A stretch of DNA of 64,000 nt from Thalassobaculum sp. OXR-137 (GTDB taxonomy: Bacteria; Pseudomonadota; Alphaproteobacteria; Thalassobaculales; Thalassobaculaceae): positions 3,456,001 through 3,520,000 of the forward strand of contig NZ_CP139715.1 of assembly GCF_034377285.1 (NCBI RefSeq). The letters run 5' to 3'. Shown here in pieces: positions 44,223-53,523 of the stretch; positions within the stretch are counted from its first letter, which is position 1; every line of letters starts with the position of its first letter. A model generated the notes under the pieces. The model was not told where the DNA came from, did not search any database, and was given only the letters and a program-made list of their open reading frames with translations. Both the position numbers and the translations under genes were made by a program.

Positions 44223-45233
44223 TTATGCCTTCAGCATGATCTTGCCGATATGCTGGCTCGATTCCATCAGCGCATGCGCCTCGGCCGCCTGCTTCAGCGG
44301 GAAGGTCTTGTACATGATCGGCTTCACCGTGCGGGCGGCCAGCAGCGGCCAGACCTTCTCTTCGAGCTGACGGGCGATCGCCGCCTTCTGGGCCACCGTG
44401 CGCGGCCGCAGGGTCGAGCCGGTGATCGTCAGCCGGTTGGTCATCACCTTCAGGAAGTTGAAGCCGTCGACCTGGGGCGGCTGCAGGAAGGCGATCTGCA
44501 CCAGCCGGCCCTCCAGCTTCAGGCTGTCCACGTTCTTCTGGATGTACGGCCCGCCGACCATGTCGAGGATCACGTCGGCGCCGCCGGCCTCCTTCATCAC
44601 CGCCTGGAAATCCTCCTCGCGGTAGTTGATCGCCTGGTCGGCGCCCAGATCGGTGCAGACCTTGCACTTCTCGGCCGAGCCGGCGGTGGCGTAGACCGTC
44701 GCGCCGAAATGATGGGCGAGCTGGATCGCCGTCGTGCCGATTCCGGACGAGCCGCCGTGAATGAGGATGGTCTCGCCCTTCTGCAGGCGGCCGCGCTCGA
44801 ACACGTTGGTCCAGACCGTGTAGTAGTTCTCCGGGATCGCCGCGGCCTCCTCCAGGGAATAGCCCTCGGGGATCGGCGAGCAGGTATCCGAGGCCGCCGT
44901 GCAGTACTCGGCATAGCCGCCGCCCGGCACCAGGGCGCAGACCTTGTCGCCCACCTTCCAGCGGGTCACGTCCGGAGCGATCGACACCACCTCGCCGGCG
45001 ATTTCCAGGCCCGGAATGTCGGAGGCACCCGGCGGCGGCGGATAGCCGCCCGAACGCTGGATGCAGTCCGGCCGGTTCACGCCGGCATAGGCGACCTTCA
45101 CGAGAACCTCGCCGGCCTGGGGGGCGGGCACGTCGCGGGTGGTCGGCTTCAGCACCTCGGGCGGACCGCCCGCGCCTTCGATCTCGATCGCCGTCATCGT
45201 CGCCGGAATGTCGGTCCCCGGAATGTCGGTCAT
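44223..45233 (-). CDS. NAD(P)H quinone oxidoreductase (PIG3-like, zinc-independent MDR)
   Basis: 336 residues of the medium-chain reductase superfamily. The GroES-like N-terminal domain has GVNRPDCIQRSGGYPPPPGA near residue 52, the quinone reductase signature region. The Rossmann part has ILIHGGSSGIGTTAIQLAHH near 148. No structural zinc cysteine cluster is present, matching the TP53I3/PIG3 branch rather than alcohol dehydrogenases. It probably reduces quinones with NADPH in the cytoplasm. GGGAGGAACAC before the ATG is a good ribosome site. Confidence 0.9.
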   Translation of the reverse strand: MTDIPGTDIPATMTAIEIEGAGGPPEVLKPTTRDVPAPQAGEVLVKVAYAGVNRPDCIQRSGGYPPPPGASDIPGLEIAGEVVSIAPDVTRWKVGDKVCALVPGGGYAEYCTAASDTCSPIPEGYSLEEAAAIPENYYTVWTNVFERGRLQKGETILIHGGSSGIGTTAIQLAHHFGATVYATAGSAEKCKVCTDLGADQAINYREEDFQAVMKEAGGADVILDMVGGPYIQKNVDSLKLEGRLVQIAFLQPPQVDGFNFLKVMTNRLTITGSTLRPRTVAQKAAIARQLEEKVWPLLAARTVKPIMYKTFPLKQAAEAHALMESSQHIGKIMLKA

Positions 45234-45476
45234 TGTGTTCCTCCCTGTTGAACGAGGCTCCTTCCTAGACCATGCGGCCGCCGCTTGGAATTGCCAGCTT
45301 GGAAAGGGTGGTCGCGGAGACGCGCGTGCACTCCGCGAACGGCTGCGCATGCAAACCGGGTGATTGACGCCGGTTTACCATCTTGACTCTCAACAGCCGC
45401 CGTTTCGACACTTGGCGTCCAATCAGCGATCCGGGCTCACCGGACGTGCATGCTCATAAGAGCCGGAGGAAACGTC

Positions 45477-46799
45477 ATGAATTCAACCAAGGTCGCCCGT
45501 CGGGCGGCGATGTCCGCGCTTGGCGCGGCCGCACTCGCCCTCCCGATCCTCTCCCTGATGCCGGCGACGGCACAGGCGGCCGATCCGATCCGGATCGGCG
45601 TGATCTACGACTTCACCGGGCCGTTCGCGGCCGGCGGGTCGACGGCCGCCGCCGTCGGCAACGAGATCGCCGTGGAGCTCATCAACGAACAGGGGGGCGT
45701 TGAGGGCCACAAGATCGAGACCATCGTGGCGGACGCCCAGTCCAAGGCCGAGGTCGCGATCAACGAAGCCACCCGTCTGCTCGACCAGGAGAAGGTCGAC
45801 CTGATCATGGGCGTGTTCTCCTCGGCGCATTGCGTGCCGATGGCCCAGAAGGTCGACGCGCAGCAGAAGTTCATGTGGGCGAACGTCTGCGTGTCGTCGG
45901 CGGTGTTCAAGGACAAGAACCTGAAATACGTGTTCCGAGGCCAGGTCCACTCCGACCAGTTCGGCTGGGCGTCCTGCACCTTCCTGAACGAGTACGCCGA
46001 GAAGAAGCTCGGCATGAAGCCGTCGGACCTCAAGGTCGCGATCATCTATGAGGACGGCCCCTATGGGTCCGGCGTCGCGTCGGGCAACGAGGAGACCTGC
46101 AAGGGCTACGGCATGGACGTGACCCTGAAGGAGGGCTACTCCGCCACCGCCCCCGACCTGTCCAGCCTGATCACCAAGCTGCGCCGGGCCCGGGCCGACG
46201 TCATCCTGCACACCGGATACAACCCGGACATCACGCTGTTCCTGCGTCAGGCCAAGGAGCAGGGCCTGAAGTGGAAGGCGCTGATCGGCCACGGCGCCGG
46301 CTACGGCCAGATCGACAAGCTGACCGAGGCCTTCGGCGAGGACGCCAACTACATCTACAACACGGATCCGGTGGCCGCACAGCTTCTCGACCCGAAGACC
46401 CTGGCCCCCGGCCTCGGCGATCTGACGGCCGAGATGGTGAAGCGCTACAAGGAGAAGACCGGCGCCACCGAAGTGCCGCCGCACACCTCCATGGGCTTCA
46501 ACCAGGCCTGGATCTTCTTCAGCGACGTGCTGCCGCGCGCCATCAAGCAGTATGGCGGGTACGATCCGGAAGCCCTGCGCAAGGCCGCGCTCGACACCGA
46601 CATCCCGGTGGGCGGCACGGTCCAGGGCTATGGCGTGAAGTTCAACCCGCCGGGCCATCAGATGGCCGGCCAGAACGAGCGCTCCTCGCCGGTGGTCATG
46701 CAGTACGTGGACGGCGCGACGAAGATCGTCTGGCCGACCCCGATCCAGACCATGGATCCGGTGCTTCCGCTCCCGGACGGCCACACCTACGCGCGCTGA
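45477..46799 (+). CDS. Branched-chain amino acid-type ABC transporter substrate-binding protein
   Basis: 440 residues. A signal peptide covers about 1-38 (LPILSLMPATAQAADP). The mature protein is a type I periplasmic receptor with IRIGVIYDFTGPFAAGG and EVAINEATRLLDQEKVDLIM. It heads a five-gene LivGFHM-type set and a downstream FAD oxidoreductase. The ligand may be an amino acid, an amide or another small organic acid, since this receptor family is broad. CGGAGGAAACGTC precedes the ATG. A 243-bp gap with no gene lies between it and the divergent quinone oxidoreductase and should contain the operon promoter; no boxes could be fixed. Confidence 0.9.
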   Translation: MNSTKVARRAAMSALGAAALALPILSLMPATAQAADPIRIGVIYDFTGPFAAGGSTAAAVGNEIAVELINEQGGVEGHKIETIVADAQSKAEVAINEATRLLDQEKVDLIMGVFSSAHCVPMAQKVDAQQKFMWANVCVSSAVFKDKNLKYVFRGQVHSDQFGWASCTFLNEYAEKKLGMKPSDLKVAIIYEDGPYGSGVASGNEETCKGYGMDVTLKEGYSATAPDLSSLITKLRRARADVILHTGYNPDITLFLRQAKEQGLKWKALIGHGAGYGQIDKLTEAFGEDANYIYNTDPVAAQLLDPKTLAPGLGDLTAEMVKRYKEKTGATEVPPHTSMGFNQAWIFFSDVLPRAIKQYGGYDPEALRKAALDTDIPVGGTVQGYGVKFNPPGHQMAGQNERSSPVVMQYVDGATKIVWPTPIQTMDPVLPLPDGHTYAR

Positions 46800-46850
46800 C
46801 GCAGACTTAAGCGTTCAGATACCGGTCACGTCAGCACAAGAGGTTCGGCG

Positions 46851-47636
46851 ATGGGAGAGATGTTGCAGGTCCGCGGCCTGACCAAGAAGTTCGGCGGCTT
46901 CACCGCCGTCAACGAGGTCGCGTTCGATCTGGGCGAGGGGGAGATCCTCGGCCTGATCGGACCGAACGGCTCGGGCAAGAGCACCACCTTCAACCTGATC
47001 GCCGGGGCGCTTCCGCCGACCGCCGGCACCATCACCCTGGAGGGGCGGGACATCACGGGTCTCGCCCCCACCCAGGTCTGTCACAAGGGGGTGGGGCGCA
47101 CCTACCAGATCCCGCGCCCCTTCCGGAAACTGACGATCCTGGAGAACGTGGCGCTCGCCGCGTATTTCGGCTCCGACGGCTCGATCTCCCGCGAGGAGGC
47201 GTGGCGCCGGGCCGAGGACGCGCTGGAACTCACGCAGCTCCCGGTGGACGGCCGCGCCCGGGTCGACGGGCTGGGGGCAGCGGGCTTGAAGAAGCTCGAG
47301 TTGGCCCGGGCGCTGGCCACCCAACCGCGCCTTCTCCTCGCCGACGAGAGCCTGGGCGGCCTCGACGAGAAGGAGATGGAGCAGGCCGCGGACATGCTCA
47401 GCCATATCCGCGAGCAGCGGGGCATCACCATCATCTGGGTGGAACACATCATGGGCGTGCTGATGCGCGTCGTGGACCGCTGCATCGTGCTGGACCATGG
47501 CGAGATCATCGCCGCCGGACTGCCGCACGAGGTGGCGCACGATCCCAAGGTGGTCGAGGTCTATCTCGGCTCCGATGCGGAAGCCGTGCAGACGCAGGTC
47601 GCCGGGCAGGCGACCGGCGAGACAGTCGGCGCGTGA
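46851..47636 (+). CDS. livG: LivG-type ABC transporter ATP-binding protein
   Basis: 261 residues. Walker A is GPNGSGKSTTFNLIAGAL near residue 39, and Walker B LLLADESLGGLDEKEMEQAA with the D-loop near 170. The signature is degenerate (VDGLGAAGLKKLELARAL instead of LSxGQ), which is unusual; the second ATPase (LivF-type) has a normal MSGGEQQ motif. One consensus signature may therefore be lost in a heterodimer. It energises uptake by the LivHM permeases. Order is receptor, G, F, H, M. Confidence 0.88.
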   Translation: MGEMLQVRGLTKKFGGFTAVNEVAFDLGEGEILGLIGPNGSGKSTTFNLIAGALPPTAGTITLEGRDITGLAPTQVCHKGVGRTYQIPRPFRKLTILENVALAAYFGSDGSISREEAWRRAEDALELTQLPVDGRARVDGLGAAGLKKLELARALATQPRLLLADESLGGLDEKEMEQAADMLSHIREQRGITIIWVEHIMGVLMRVVDRCIVLDHGEIIAAGLPHEVAHDPKVVEVYLGSDAEAVQTQVAGQATGETVGA

Positions 47637-47649
47637 CGGGGGACGGCGT

Positions 47650-48354
47650 ATGCTTGAATTGAAGAACGTTTCCGCCGGTTACGGCACTTTCCAGGCGCTG
47701 TTCGACGTCAGTCTGGAGGTCCGGGCCGGCGAGGCGGTGGCGGTGATCGGCCCCAATGGCGCGGGCAAGACCTCGCTGCTGCGGGTGATCTCCAAGGTCA
47801 TCGACCTGAACGGCGGCGAGATCGCCATGGAGGGGGTGTCGCTGAACGATGTGCCGGCGCACCGGATCATCGAGATGGGCATCGCCCATGTGCCGGAACA
47901 CCGGCGCCTGTTCCCCCGGCTGACGGTCGAGGAGAACCTGAAGATGGGCGGCTTCATCGCGTCGGCCCGATCGCATTTCGAGGACCGGCTCGCCTATGTC
48001 TACGAGCTGTTCCCGCGCATGAAGGAGCGGCGGCACCAGCTCGCCGGGACCATGTCCGGCGGCGAGCAGCAGATGTGCGCCATCGGCCGCGGGCTGATGT
48101 CGGGACCGAAGCTGCTGCTGCTGGACGAGCCGTCGGCCGGTCTGGCGCCGGTGATCGTGCAGCAGGTGTTCGACCTGGTCCGGCGCATCCGGCAGGAGGG
48201 CTACACCGTGCTGATCGTCGAGCAGAACATCCAGCAGGTTCTGAAGGTCGTGGACCGCGCCTACCTGCTCGAGGTCGGCCAGATCAAGATGAGCGGATCG
48301 TCCCAGGACCTCCTGGAAAACGACGATGTCCGCCGCGCCTATATCGGTCTCTGA
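47650..48354 (+). CDS. livF: LivF-type ABC transporter ATP-binding protein
   Basis: 234 residues, normal for LivF. Walker A GPNGAGKTSLLRVI is near residue 36, the signature is TMSGGEQQMCAIGRGLM, and Walker B is LLLLDEPSAGLAPVIV. It has the LivF features VPEHRRLFPRLTVEENL and a short C-terminus. The ATG at 47650 begins MLELKNVSAGYGT and lies 13 bp after the preceding stop. Confidence 0.93.
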   Translation: MLELKNVSAGYGTFQALFDVSLEVRAGEAVAVIGPNGAGKTSLLRVISKVIDLNGGEIAMEGVSLNDVPAHRIIEMGIAHVPEHRRLFPRLTVEENLKMGGFIASARSHFEDRLAYVYELFPRMKERRHQLAGTMSGGEQQMCAIGRGLMSGPKLLLLDEPSAGLAPVIVQQVFDLVRRIRQEGYTVLIVEQNIQQVLKVVDRAYLLEVGQIKMSGSSQDLLENDDVRRAYIGL

Positions 48355-48366
48355 AGGAGAAGCGCC

Positions 48367-49242
48367 GTGGATTTCCCGCTCACCGACCCGTTCTTCTGGG
48401 AGACCGTCATCCAGGGCCTGCTGTTCGGCGGTGTCCTGGCCCTGCTGTCCCTCGGGCTCAACATCATCTTCGGCGTCATCGACGTGGTGTGGATCTGCTA
48501 CGCCGAGCTGATCATGCTCGGCATGTACACGATCTACTTCCTGTACAGCGATTACGGCGTGCCGCTGCCGCTGGCGATGATCGCCGGGATCCTGGTGGTG
48601 GCGCTGCTGGGGGCGATCCTGCACCACTTCATCATCCGGCCGATCCTGCATACCGAACCGATCAACCAGCTTCTGGTGACCGGCGGCGTGCTGTTTTTCC
48701 TGCAGGGCTTCGCCACGCTCGCCTTCTCCGTCGAGTTCCGCAACCTGGGCGTCACCTTCGGCAGCATCGAGGCCGGGGACATGTATATCCCGATCACCCG
48801 CCTGCTGGCCTTCGTGATCAGTCTGGTGGCGGTGGTCGGCCTCTGGCTGTTCCTGAAACGCACCTATCTCGGCACCGCGATCCGGGCGATCAGCCAGGAT
48901 CGGGACGTAATGCCGCTGATGGGGGTGAGCCCGGGCAAGATCTATCTGGTGACCTCGGCCTTGGGCGGCGGGCTCGCCGGGCTCGGGGCGTGCCTGCTGG
49001 TGCTGCTCTACGACATCCACCCGGCGATCGGGCTGACCTTCGGGCCGATCACCTTCATGGTCTGCGTCATGGGCGGGCTCGGCAACATGATCGGCGGGTT
49101 CATCGCCGCCTTCATCTTTGCCGAGTTCATCGCGCTGGGAGGCTTCTATGCCGAGATCGAGTGGGGCTACGTGATCGCCTTCGCCTTCTTCATCGTCATG
49201 ATGTTCATCCGCCCGCAGGGCATTCTCGGATCGAAGAACTGA
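48367..49242 (+). CDS. livH: LivH-type branched-chain ABC transporter permease
   Basis: 291 residues from a GTG start with AAGGAGAAGC just upstream. About eight membrane spans are seen. The EAA-type loop LGTAIRAISQDRDVMPLMGV is near residue 175, the site that contacts the ATPase. The N-terminus FPLTDPFFWETVIQGLLFGG is typical of LivH. It pairs with LivM downstream. Confidence 0.93.
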   Translation: MDFPLTDPFFWETVIQGLLFGGVLALLSLGLNIIFGVIDVVWICYAELIMLGMYTIYFLYSDYGVPLPLAMIAGILVVALLGAILHHFIIRPILHTEPINQLLVTGGVLFFLQGFATLAFSVEFRNLGVTFGSIEAGDMYIPITRLLAFVISLVAVVGLWLFLKRTYLGTAIRAISQDRDVMPLMGVSPGKIYLVTSALGGGLAGLGACLLVLLYDIHPAIGLTFGPITFMVCVMGGLGNMIGGFIAAFIFAEFIALGGFYAEIEWGYVIAFAFFIVMMFIRPQGILGSKN

Positions 49243-49252
49243 GGGGGCGGGC

Positions 49253-50269
49253 ATGAACATTCCCATGATCATCAAGGCGGTCGGATTCCTCGCCATCCTC
49301 AGCATCCCGACGCTGGGCTTCAGCGACTACGTCCTGCACATCGCCATCTCGATCCTGCTCTGGGGTTTCATCTATACCGGCTGGTCGGTGATGGGCCGGT
49401 TCGGGCTTGTGTCGCTCGGCCACGGCGCCTTCATGGGCATCGGCGCCTACGGGGTGACCATGCTGTGGAACCATGCCGGCATCACCCCCTGGATCGGCAT
49501 TCCGGTCGCCGTCGTGGTCTCGGCCGCGGTCGGCTTCATGATCGGCTTCCCGTGCTTCCGCTTCCGCATCACCGGGCACTATTTCGCCCTGGTCACCCTG
49601 GCCCTGTCGGAGGTGGCGCGGCTGCTGATCGTGGCCCTGCGCGACTACACCGGCGGCTCGCTTGGCGTCACCCCGAACAGCGTGATCTCGGCGGATACGC
49701 CGAATTCGTTCATCGCCATGCAGTTCTCCGACAAGGTGACCTGGTTCTACATCGTCGTCGCGGTCTGGGTGATCGGCCTGCTGGTCTGGCGCATGGTGGA
49801 CCGCTCGATGATCCGGTACGCCATGGAGGCGATCAGCCAGGAGGAGGACGCGGCCGCCTCGGTCGGCGTTCACGTCACCCGCACCAAGCTCATCGTCACC
49901 ATGATCTCGGCGGCGATGACGGCGGTGGGCGGCGCGGTCTACGGCCAGTACCAGCTCTACATCAACCCGGAGACCACCTCGGGCATCGCGATCTCGCTGC
50001 AGATCGTGTTCGCGGCCATCGCCGGCGGCATGTTCGTGCAGCTCGGCCCCACCGTCGGTGCGGTTATCACGTTGCTCCTGACCGAAGGGCTGCGTCAGAC
50101 TGTGGGCCATGACGTCCACGGCCTGGACGTCATGATCTACGGGGCGATGCTGGTGCTGTTCATCATCTACATGCCGCGTGGCGTCGTCGGGCGGGTGATC
50201 GAGATGTTCGACAGGCGCACCGACGGCGGCGGCCCGACCGCGCAACCGAGGCCGCAGCCGGGGGAATAG
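49253..50269 (+). CDS. livM: LivM-type branched-chain ABC transporter permease
   Basis: 338 residues with eight or more hydrophobic spans and the coupling loop MEAISQEEDAAASVGVHVTR near residue 195. GRFGLVSLGHGAFMGIGAYG near residue 50 is the LivM signature. Its C-terminus ends in a soluble Pro/Gln-rich tail. The last base of its TAG stop is the first base of the GTG start of the following FAD oxidoreductase, indicating coupled translation. Confidence 0.93.
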   Translation: MNIPMIIKAVGFLAILSIPTLGFSDYVLHIAISILLWGFIYTGWSVMGRFGLVSLGHGAFMGIGAYGVTMLWNHAGITPWIGIPVAVVVSAAVGFMIGFPCFRFRITGHYFALVTLALSEVARLLIVALRDYTGGSLGVTPNSVISADTPNSFIAMQFSDKVTWFYIVVAVWVIGLLVWRMVDRSMIRYAMEAISQEEDAAASVGVHVTRTKLIVTMISAAMTAVGGAVYGQYQLYINPETTSGIAISLQIVFAAIAGGMFVQLGPTVGAVITLLLTEGLRQTVGHDVHGLDVMIYGAMLVLFIIYMPRGVVGRVIEMFDRRTDGGGPTAQPRPQPGE

Positions 50270-51570
50270 TGTCGGACTCCACATCGAAGAGCCTGCCCGC
50301 CCACGCGCCGTCCCTGTGGGCGGCCACCGCTCCGCCACCGCCGCAGACCTCGGAACTGCGGGACTCGGTGAAGGCCGATGTGGTCATCGTCGGCGGCGGC
50401 GTCACCGGCCTGTCGGCGGCGTTGCACATGGCCGAGCGCGGCATCTCCGCGGTGGTGCTGGAGGCGGCCCGGGCCGGCTTCGGAGGCTCCGGGCGCAACA
50501 GCGGGCACATCATCCCGACCTTGGCCGCCGGCGATCCCGACGCGCTGGTGGCGAAGTTCGGCGCCGATGCGGGCGAGCGGATGGTCGCCTTCCTGCGGGA
50601 CAGCGCGTCCCTGACCTTCGATTTGATCCGAAAATACGCCATCGACTGCGATGCGGTGCAGAACGGCTGGGCCCAGCCGGCGCACCGGGCCTCGCGCATG
50701 AAGCTGCTGGAGAAGCGCTACGGCGAATGGACCCGGCGCCAGGCGCGGTCCGACCTGCTCGATGCCGGCCAGATCGCGGACAAGCTCGGCACCGACATCT
50801 ATCACGGCGCGCTGTTCATGCATTCGGGCGGCCATGTGAACCCGCTGGCCCTGGCCCAGGGCCTCGCCAAGGCGGCGATGGCGCAGGGGGCCAAGGTGTT
50901 CACCGGCTCGCCGGCGCTGACCGTCACCCGCGAGGGCACGGAATGGCGGGTGACCACGCCGCAGGGGCAGGTGACCGCCGACCGGCTGGTGATCGCCACC
51001 AACGCCTATACCGGCGCGCTGATCCCGGCGCTGGCCAAGACCCTGGTGCGGATCATCAACTACCAGGTCTCCACCCATCCGATGCCGTCGGACATCGCCG
51101 CCAGCGTGATCCCCAGCGACATCTCCTCCTCGGACACCCGCCGCGACCTCTATCCGTTCCGCAAGGACCGGGCGGGGCGGCTGGTCACCGGTGCGACCCT
51201 GGCCCTGCCGCTGAACATGGATGCCCGCATCCGCCCCTGGATCGCCGAGCGGATCGGCAATGCCTTCCCGCAGGTACGTGACCGGCGGCTGGAATATGTC
51301 TGGAACGGCCGCATCGCCATGACGCCGAACCGGCTGCCGCGGGTGCATTCGATTGGGCCGGGCGCCATCACGCCGATCGCCTATAACGGCCGCGGCATGG
51401 CGCTGGGCGTGGCCATGGGCAAGGAGCTGGCCGACTGGACCCAGGGCAAGCCGGACGACGCGCTCGGCCTGCCGAAGATGGAGATCGAGCCGATGCCGTT
51501 GGTGAGTTCGCTCGGCCGTCTCGCCCAGGCCGCCCTGGTCCGCTACCGGCAGTTGGACGCGCAGGACTGA
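50269..51570 (+). CDS. FAD-dependent amine/amino acid oxidoreductase (PuuB/DAO-like)
   Basis: 433 residues. The FAD-binding Rossmann motif VVIVGGGVTGLSAALHMAE is near residue 37, followed by RAGFGGSGRNSGHIIPTLAA, typical of gamma-glutamylputrescine oxidase and related DAO enzymes. The C-terminal GPGAITPIAYNGRGMALG segment is also family-typical. It would oxidise a secondary or primary amine, possibly the compound imported by the adjacent Liv-type system. It is coupled to livM by a one-base overlap (TAGTG). The stop is followed by a 130-bp gap before choX. Confidence 0.88.
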   Translation: MSDSTSKSLPAHAPSLWAATAPPPPQTSELRDSVKADVVIVGGGVTGLSAALHMAERGISAVVLEAARAGFGGSGRNSGHIIPTLAAGDPDALVAKFGADAGERMVAFLRDSASLTFDLIRKYAIDCDAVQNGWAQPAHRASRMKLLEKRYGEWTRRQARSDLLDAGQIADKLGTDIYHGALFMHSGGHVNPLALAQGLAKAAMAQGAKVFTGSPALTVTREGTEWRVTTPQGQVTADRLVIATNAYTGALIPALAKTLVRIINYQVSTHPMPSDIAASVIPSDISSSDTRRDLYPFRKDRAGRLVTGATLALPLNMDARIRPWIAERIGNAFPQVRDRRLEYVWNGRIAMTPNRLPRVHSIGPGAITPIAYNGRGMALGVAMGKELADWTQGKPDDALGLPKMEIEPMPLVSSLGRLAQAALVRYRQLDAQD

Positions 51571-51700
51571 GGCGCCCCGCTGAACGGCCGTTCAGGCGCT
51601 TCGGTTGACCTCTCCCGGATCTGTGCTGTGATAGGCGCCATGATCGTCCGCAACCGGCGGGCGATCCAAGCCATCGAACAGAAACGGGAGAGTTTTCGCG

Positions 51701-52627
51701 ATGAAAACCAGAACCGCCGCGCTTGCCCTGGCGTTGAGCCTTTCCGCCGGCACCGCTTACGCGAGCTGCGAGACCGTCACCTTCTCCGATGTGGGCTGGA
51801 CCGACATCACCGCCACCACCGCCGCCACCACCGAGGTGCTGCAGGCGCTGGGCTACGAGACCGACATCAAGGTCCTGTCCGTGCCGGTGACGTACACCTC
51901 CATGGCCCAGGGCGATATCGACGTGTTCCTCGGCAATTGGATGCCGACCATGGAAGGGGACATCGCGCCGTATCGCGAGAAGGGCACCGTCGACACCGTG
52001 CGCGAGAACCTGGAAGGGGCGAAATACACCCTGGCGACCAACGCCGCCGGCGCCAAGCTCGGCATCAAGAGCTTCGCCGACATCGCCAAGCATGCCGACG
52101 CCCTGGACGAGACGATCTACGGCATCGAGCCGGGCAATGACGGCAACCGCCTGATCCTCGACATGATCGAGAAGGACGCCTTCGGCCTGAAGGGCTTCGA
52201 CGTCAAGGAGAGCTCCGAGCAGGGCATGCTGGCCCAGGTGAAGCGGGCCGATCAGCGCGGCGAGCCGGTGGTCTTCCTCGGCTGGGAGCCGCACCCGATG
52301 AACGCCAATTTCGACCTGACCTACCTGACCGGCGGCGACGACTATTTCGGCCCGGATCTGGGCGGGGCGACCGTCTACACCAATACCCGCGCCGGCTATG
52401 TGGACGAGTGCAAGAATGTCGGCGCGCTGCTGAAGAACCTGAAGTTCTCGCTCGCCATGGAGAACGAGATCATGGGCGCGATCCTGGATGACGGCACCGC
52501 GCCCGACAAGGCGGCGACCGCCTGGATGAAGGCCAATCCGGATGTGGTCATGGGCTGGCTCGACGGCGTGACCACCAAGGATGGCGGCGACGCCAAGGCG
52601 GCGGTGAAATCGGCGCTCGGGCTCTGA
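51701..52627 (+). CDS. choX: Choline/glycine betaine ABC transporter binding protein ChoX
   Basis: 308 residues. A signal peptide (residues 1-21, ending GTAYAS) is followed by SCETVTFSDVGWTDITATT, FLGNWMPTM, YGIEPGNDGNRLILDMIEK, FLGWEPHPMNANF and YVDECKNVGALLKNLKF. These match the rhizobial choline receptor ChoX, including the Trp/Tyr residues that form an aromatic box for the quaternary amine. The protein collects choline (or betaine) in the periplasm. GGGAGAG is before the ATG. choW and choV follow. Choline can be oxidised to glycine betaine for osmoprotection. Confidence 0.9.
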   Translation: MKTRTAALALALSLSAGTAYASCETVTFSDVGWTDITATTAATTEVLQALGYETDIKVLSVPVTYTSMAQGDIDVFLGNWMPTMEGDIAPYREKGTVDTVRENLEGAKYTLATNAAGAKLGIKSFADIAKHADALDETIYGIEPGNDGNRLILDMIEKDAFGLKGFDVKESSEQGMLAQVKRADQRGEPVVFLGWEPHPMNANFDLTYLTGGDDYFGPDLGGATVYTNTRAGYVDECKNVGALLKNLKFSLAMENEIMGAILDDGTAPDKAATAWMKANPDVVMGWLDGVTTKDGGDAKAAVKSALGL

Positions 52628-52689
52628 GCGACAGCGGGTATGGGGGAGGGGCACCGCGCCCCTCCCGCTCCAACGGGCGGGGGTAGGAC

Positions 52690-53523
52690 ATGGAGTGGTT
52701 GACCGAGACCAAGATCCCGGTCGGCCGGACGGCGGGGGAGCTGTTCGACTGGCTGCAGACCAACGGCGGCTGGTTCTTCTGGACCCTGTCGGACGCGCTC
52801 GAATGGATGATCGACGCGATCCTGACGGTGCTGCAGGGGCCGCACCCGCTGGTGATCATCGCGATCTTCGCCGGGCTGACCTACGCGCTGCAGCGCAACT
52901 GGAAGACCGCCGCCTTCATCGTGCTCGGCTTCCTGTTCATCCTGAACCAGGGCTATTGGGAGGAGACCACGGAGTCTCTGACCCTGGTCCTGTCGGCCTG
53001 CGTGGTGTGCATGGGCATCGGGGTGCCGATCGGCATCGCCGTCGCCCACCGTCCGCGCCTCTACCGGGTGCTGCGGCCGGTGCTCGACCTGATGCAGACC
53101 CTGCCGACCTTCGTCTACCTGATCCCGGCCATCGTGTTCTTCGGCATCGGCATGGTCCCGGGGCTGATCGCCACGGTGATCTTCGTGCTGCCGGCCCCGA
53201 TCCGGCTGACCCATCTCGGCGTGGTCTCGACCCCGACCCACCTGCTGGAGGCGGCGGAGGCGTTCGGCGCCACGCCGTCGCAGAAGCTGTGGAAGGTGGA
53301 ACTGCCCTACGCCTTCCCGCAGATCATGGCCGGGCTGAACCAGACCATCATGCTGTCCCTGTCCATGGTCGTGATCGCCGCCCTGGTGGGGGCCGACGGG
53401 CTCGGCGTGCCGGTGGTCCGGGCGCTGAACCAGGTCAACACCGCGCTCGGCTTCGAGAGCGGCTTCATCATCGTGGTGGTCGCCATCATGCTCGACCGGA
53501 TGCTTCGGGTGACGAAAGAATGA
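52690..53523 (+). CDS. choW: Choline/betaine ABC transporter permease ChoW
   Basis: 277 residues with about six membrane spans in one polypeptide. The N-terminal amphipathic segment (ELFDWLQTNGGWFFWTLSDA) is typical of ProW/ChoW, and the coupling loop LLEAAEAFGATPSQKLWKVE is near residue 187. It forms the channel of the importer. The stop overlaps the choV start (ATGA). Confidence 0.93.
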   Translation: MEWLTETKIPVGRTAGELFDWLQTNGGWFFWTLSDALEWMIDAILTVLQGPHPLVIIAIFAGLTYALQRNWKTAAFIVLGFLFILNQGYWEETTESLTLVLSACVVCMGIGVPIGIAVAHRPRLYRVLRPVLDLMQTLPTFVYLIPAIVFFGIGMVPGLIATVIFVLPAPIRLTHLGVVSTPTHLLEAAEAFGATPSQKLWKVELPYAFPQIMAGLNQTIMLSLSMVVIAALVGADGLGVPVVRALNQVNTALGFESGFIIVVVAIMLDRMLRVTKE

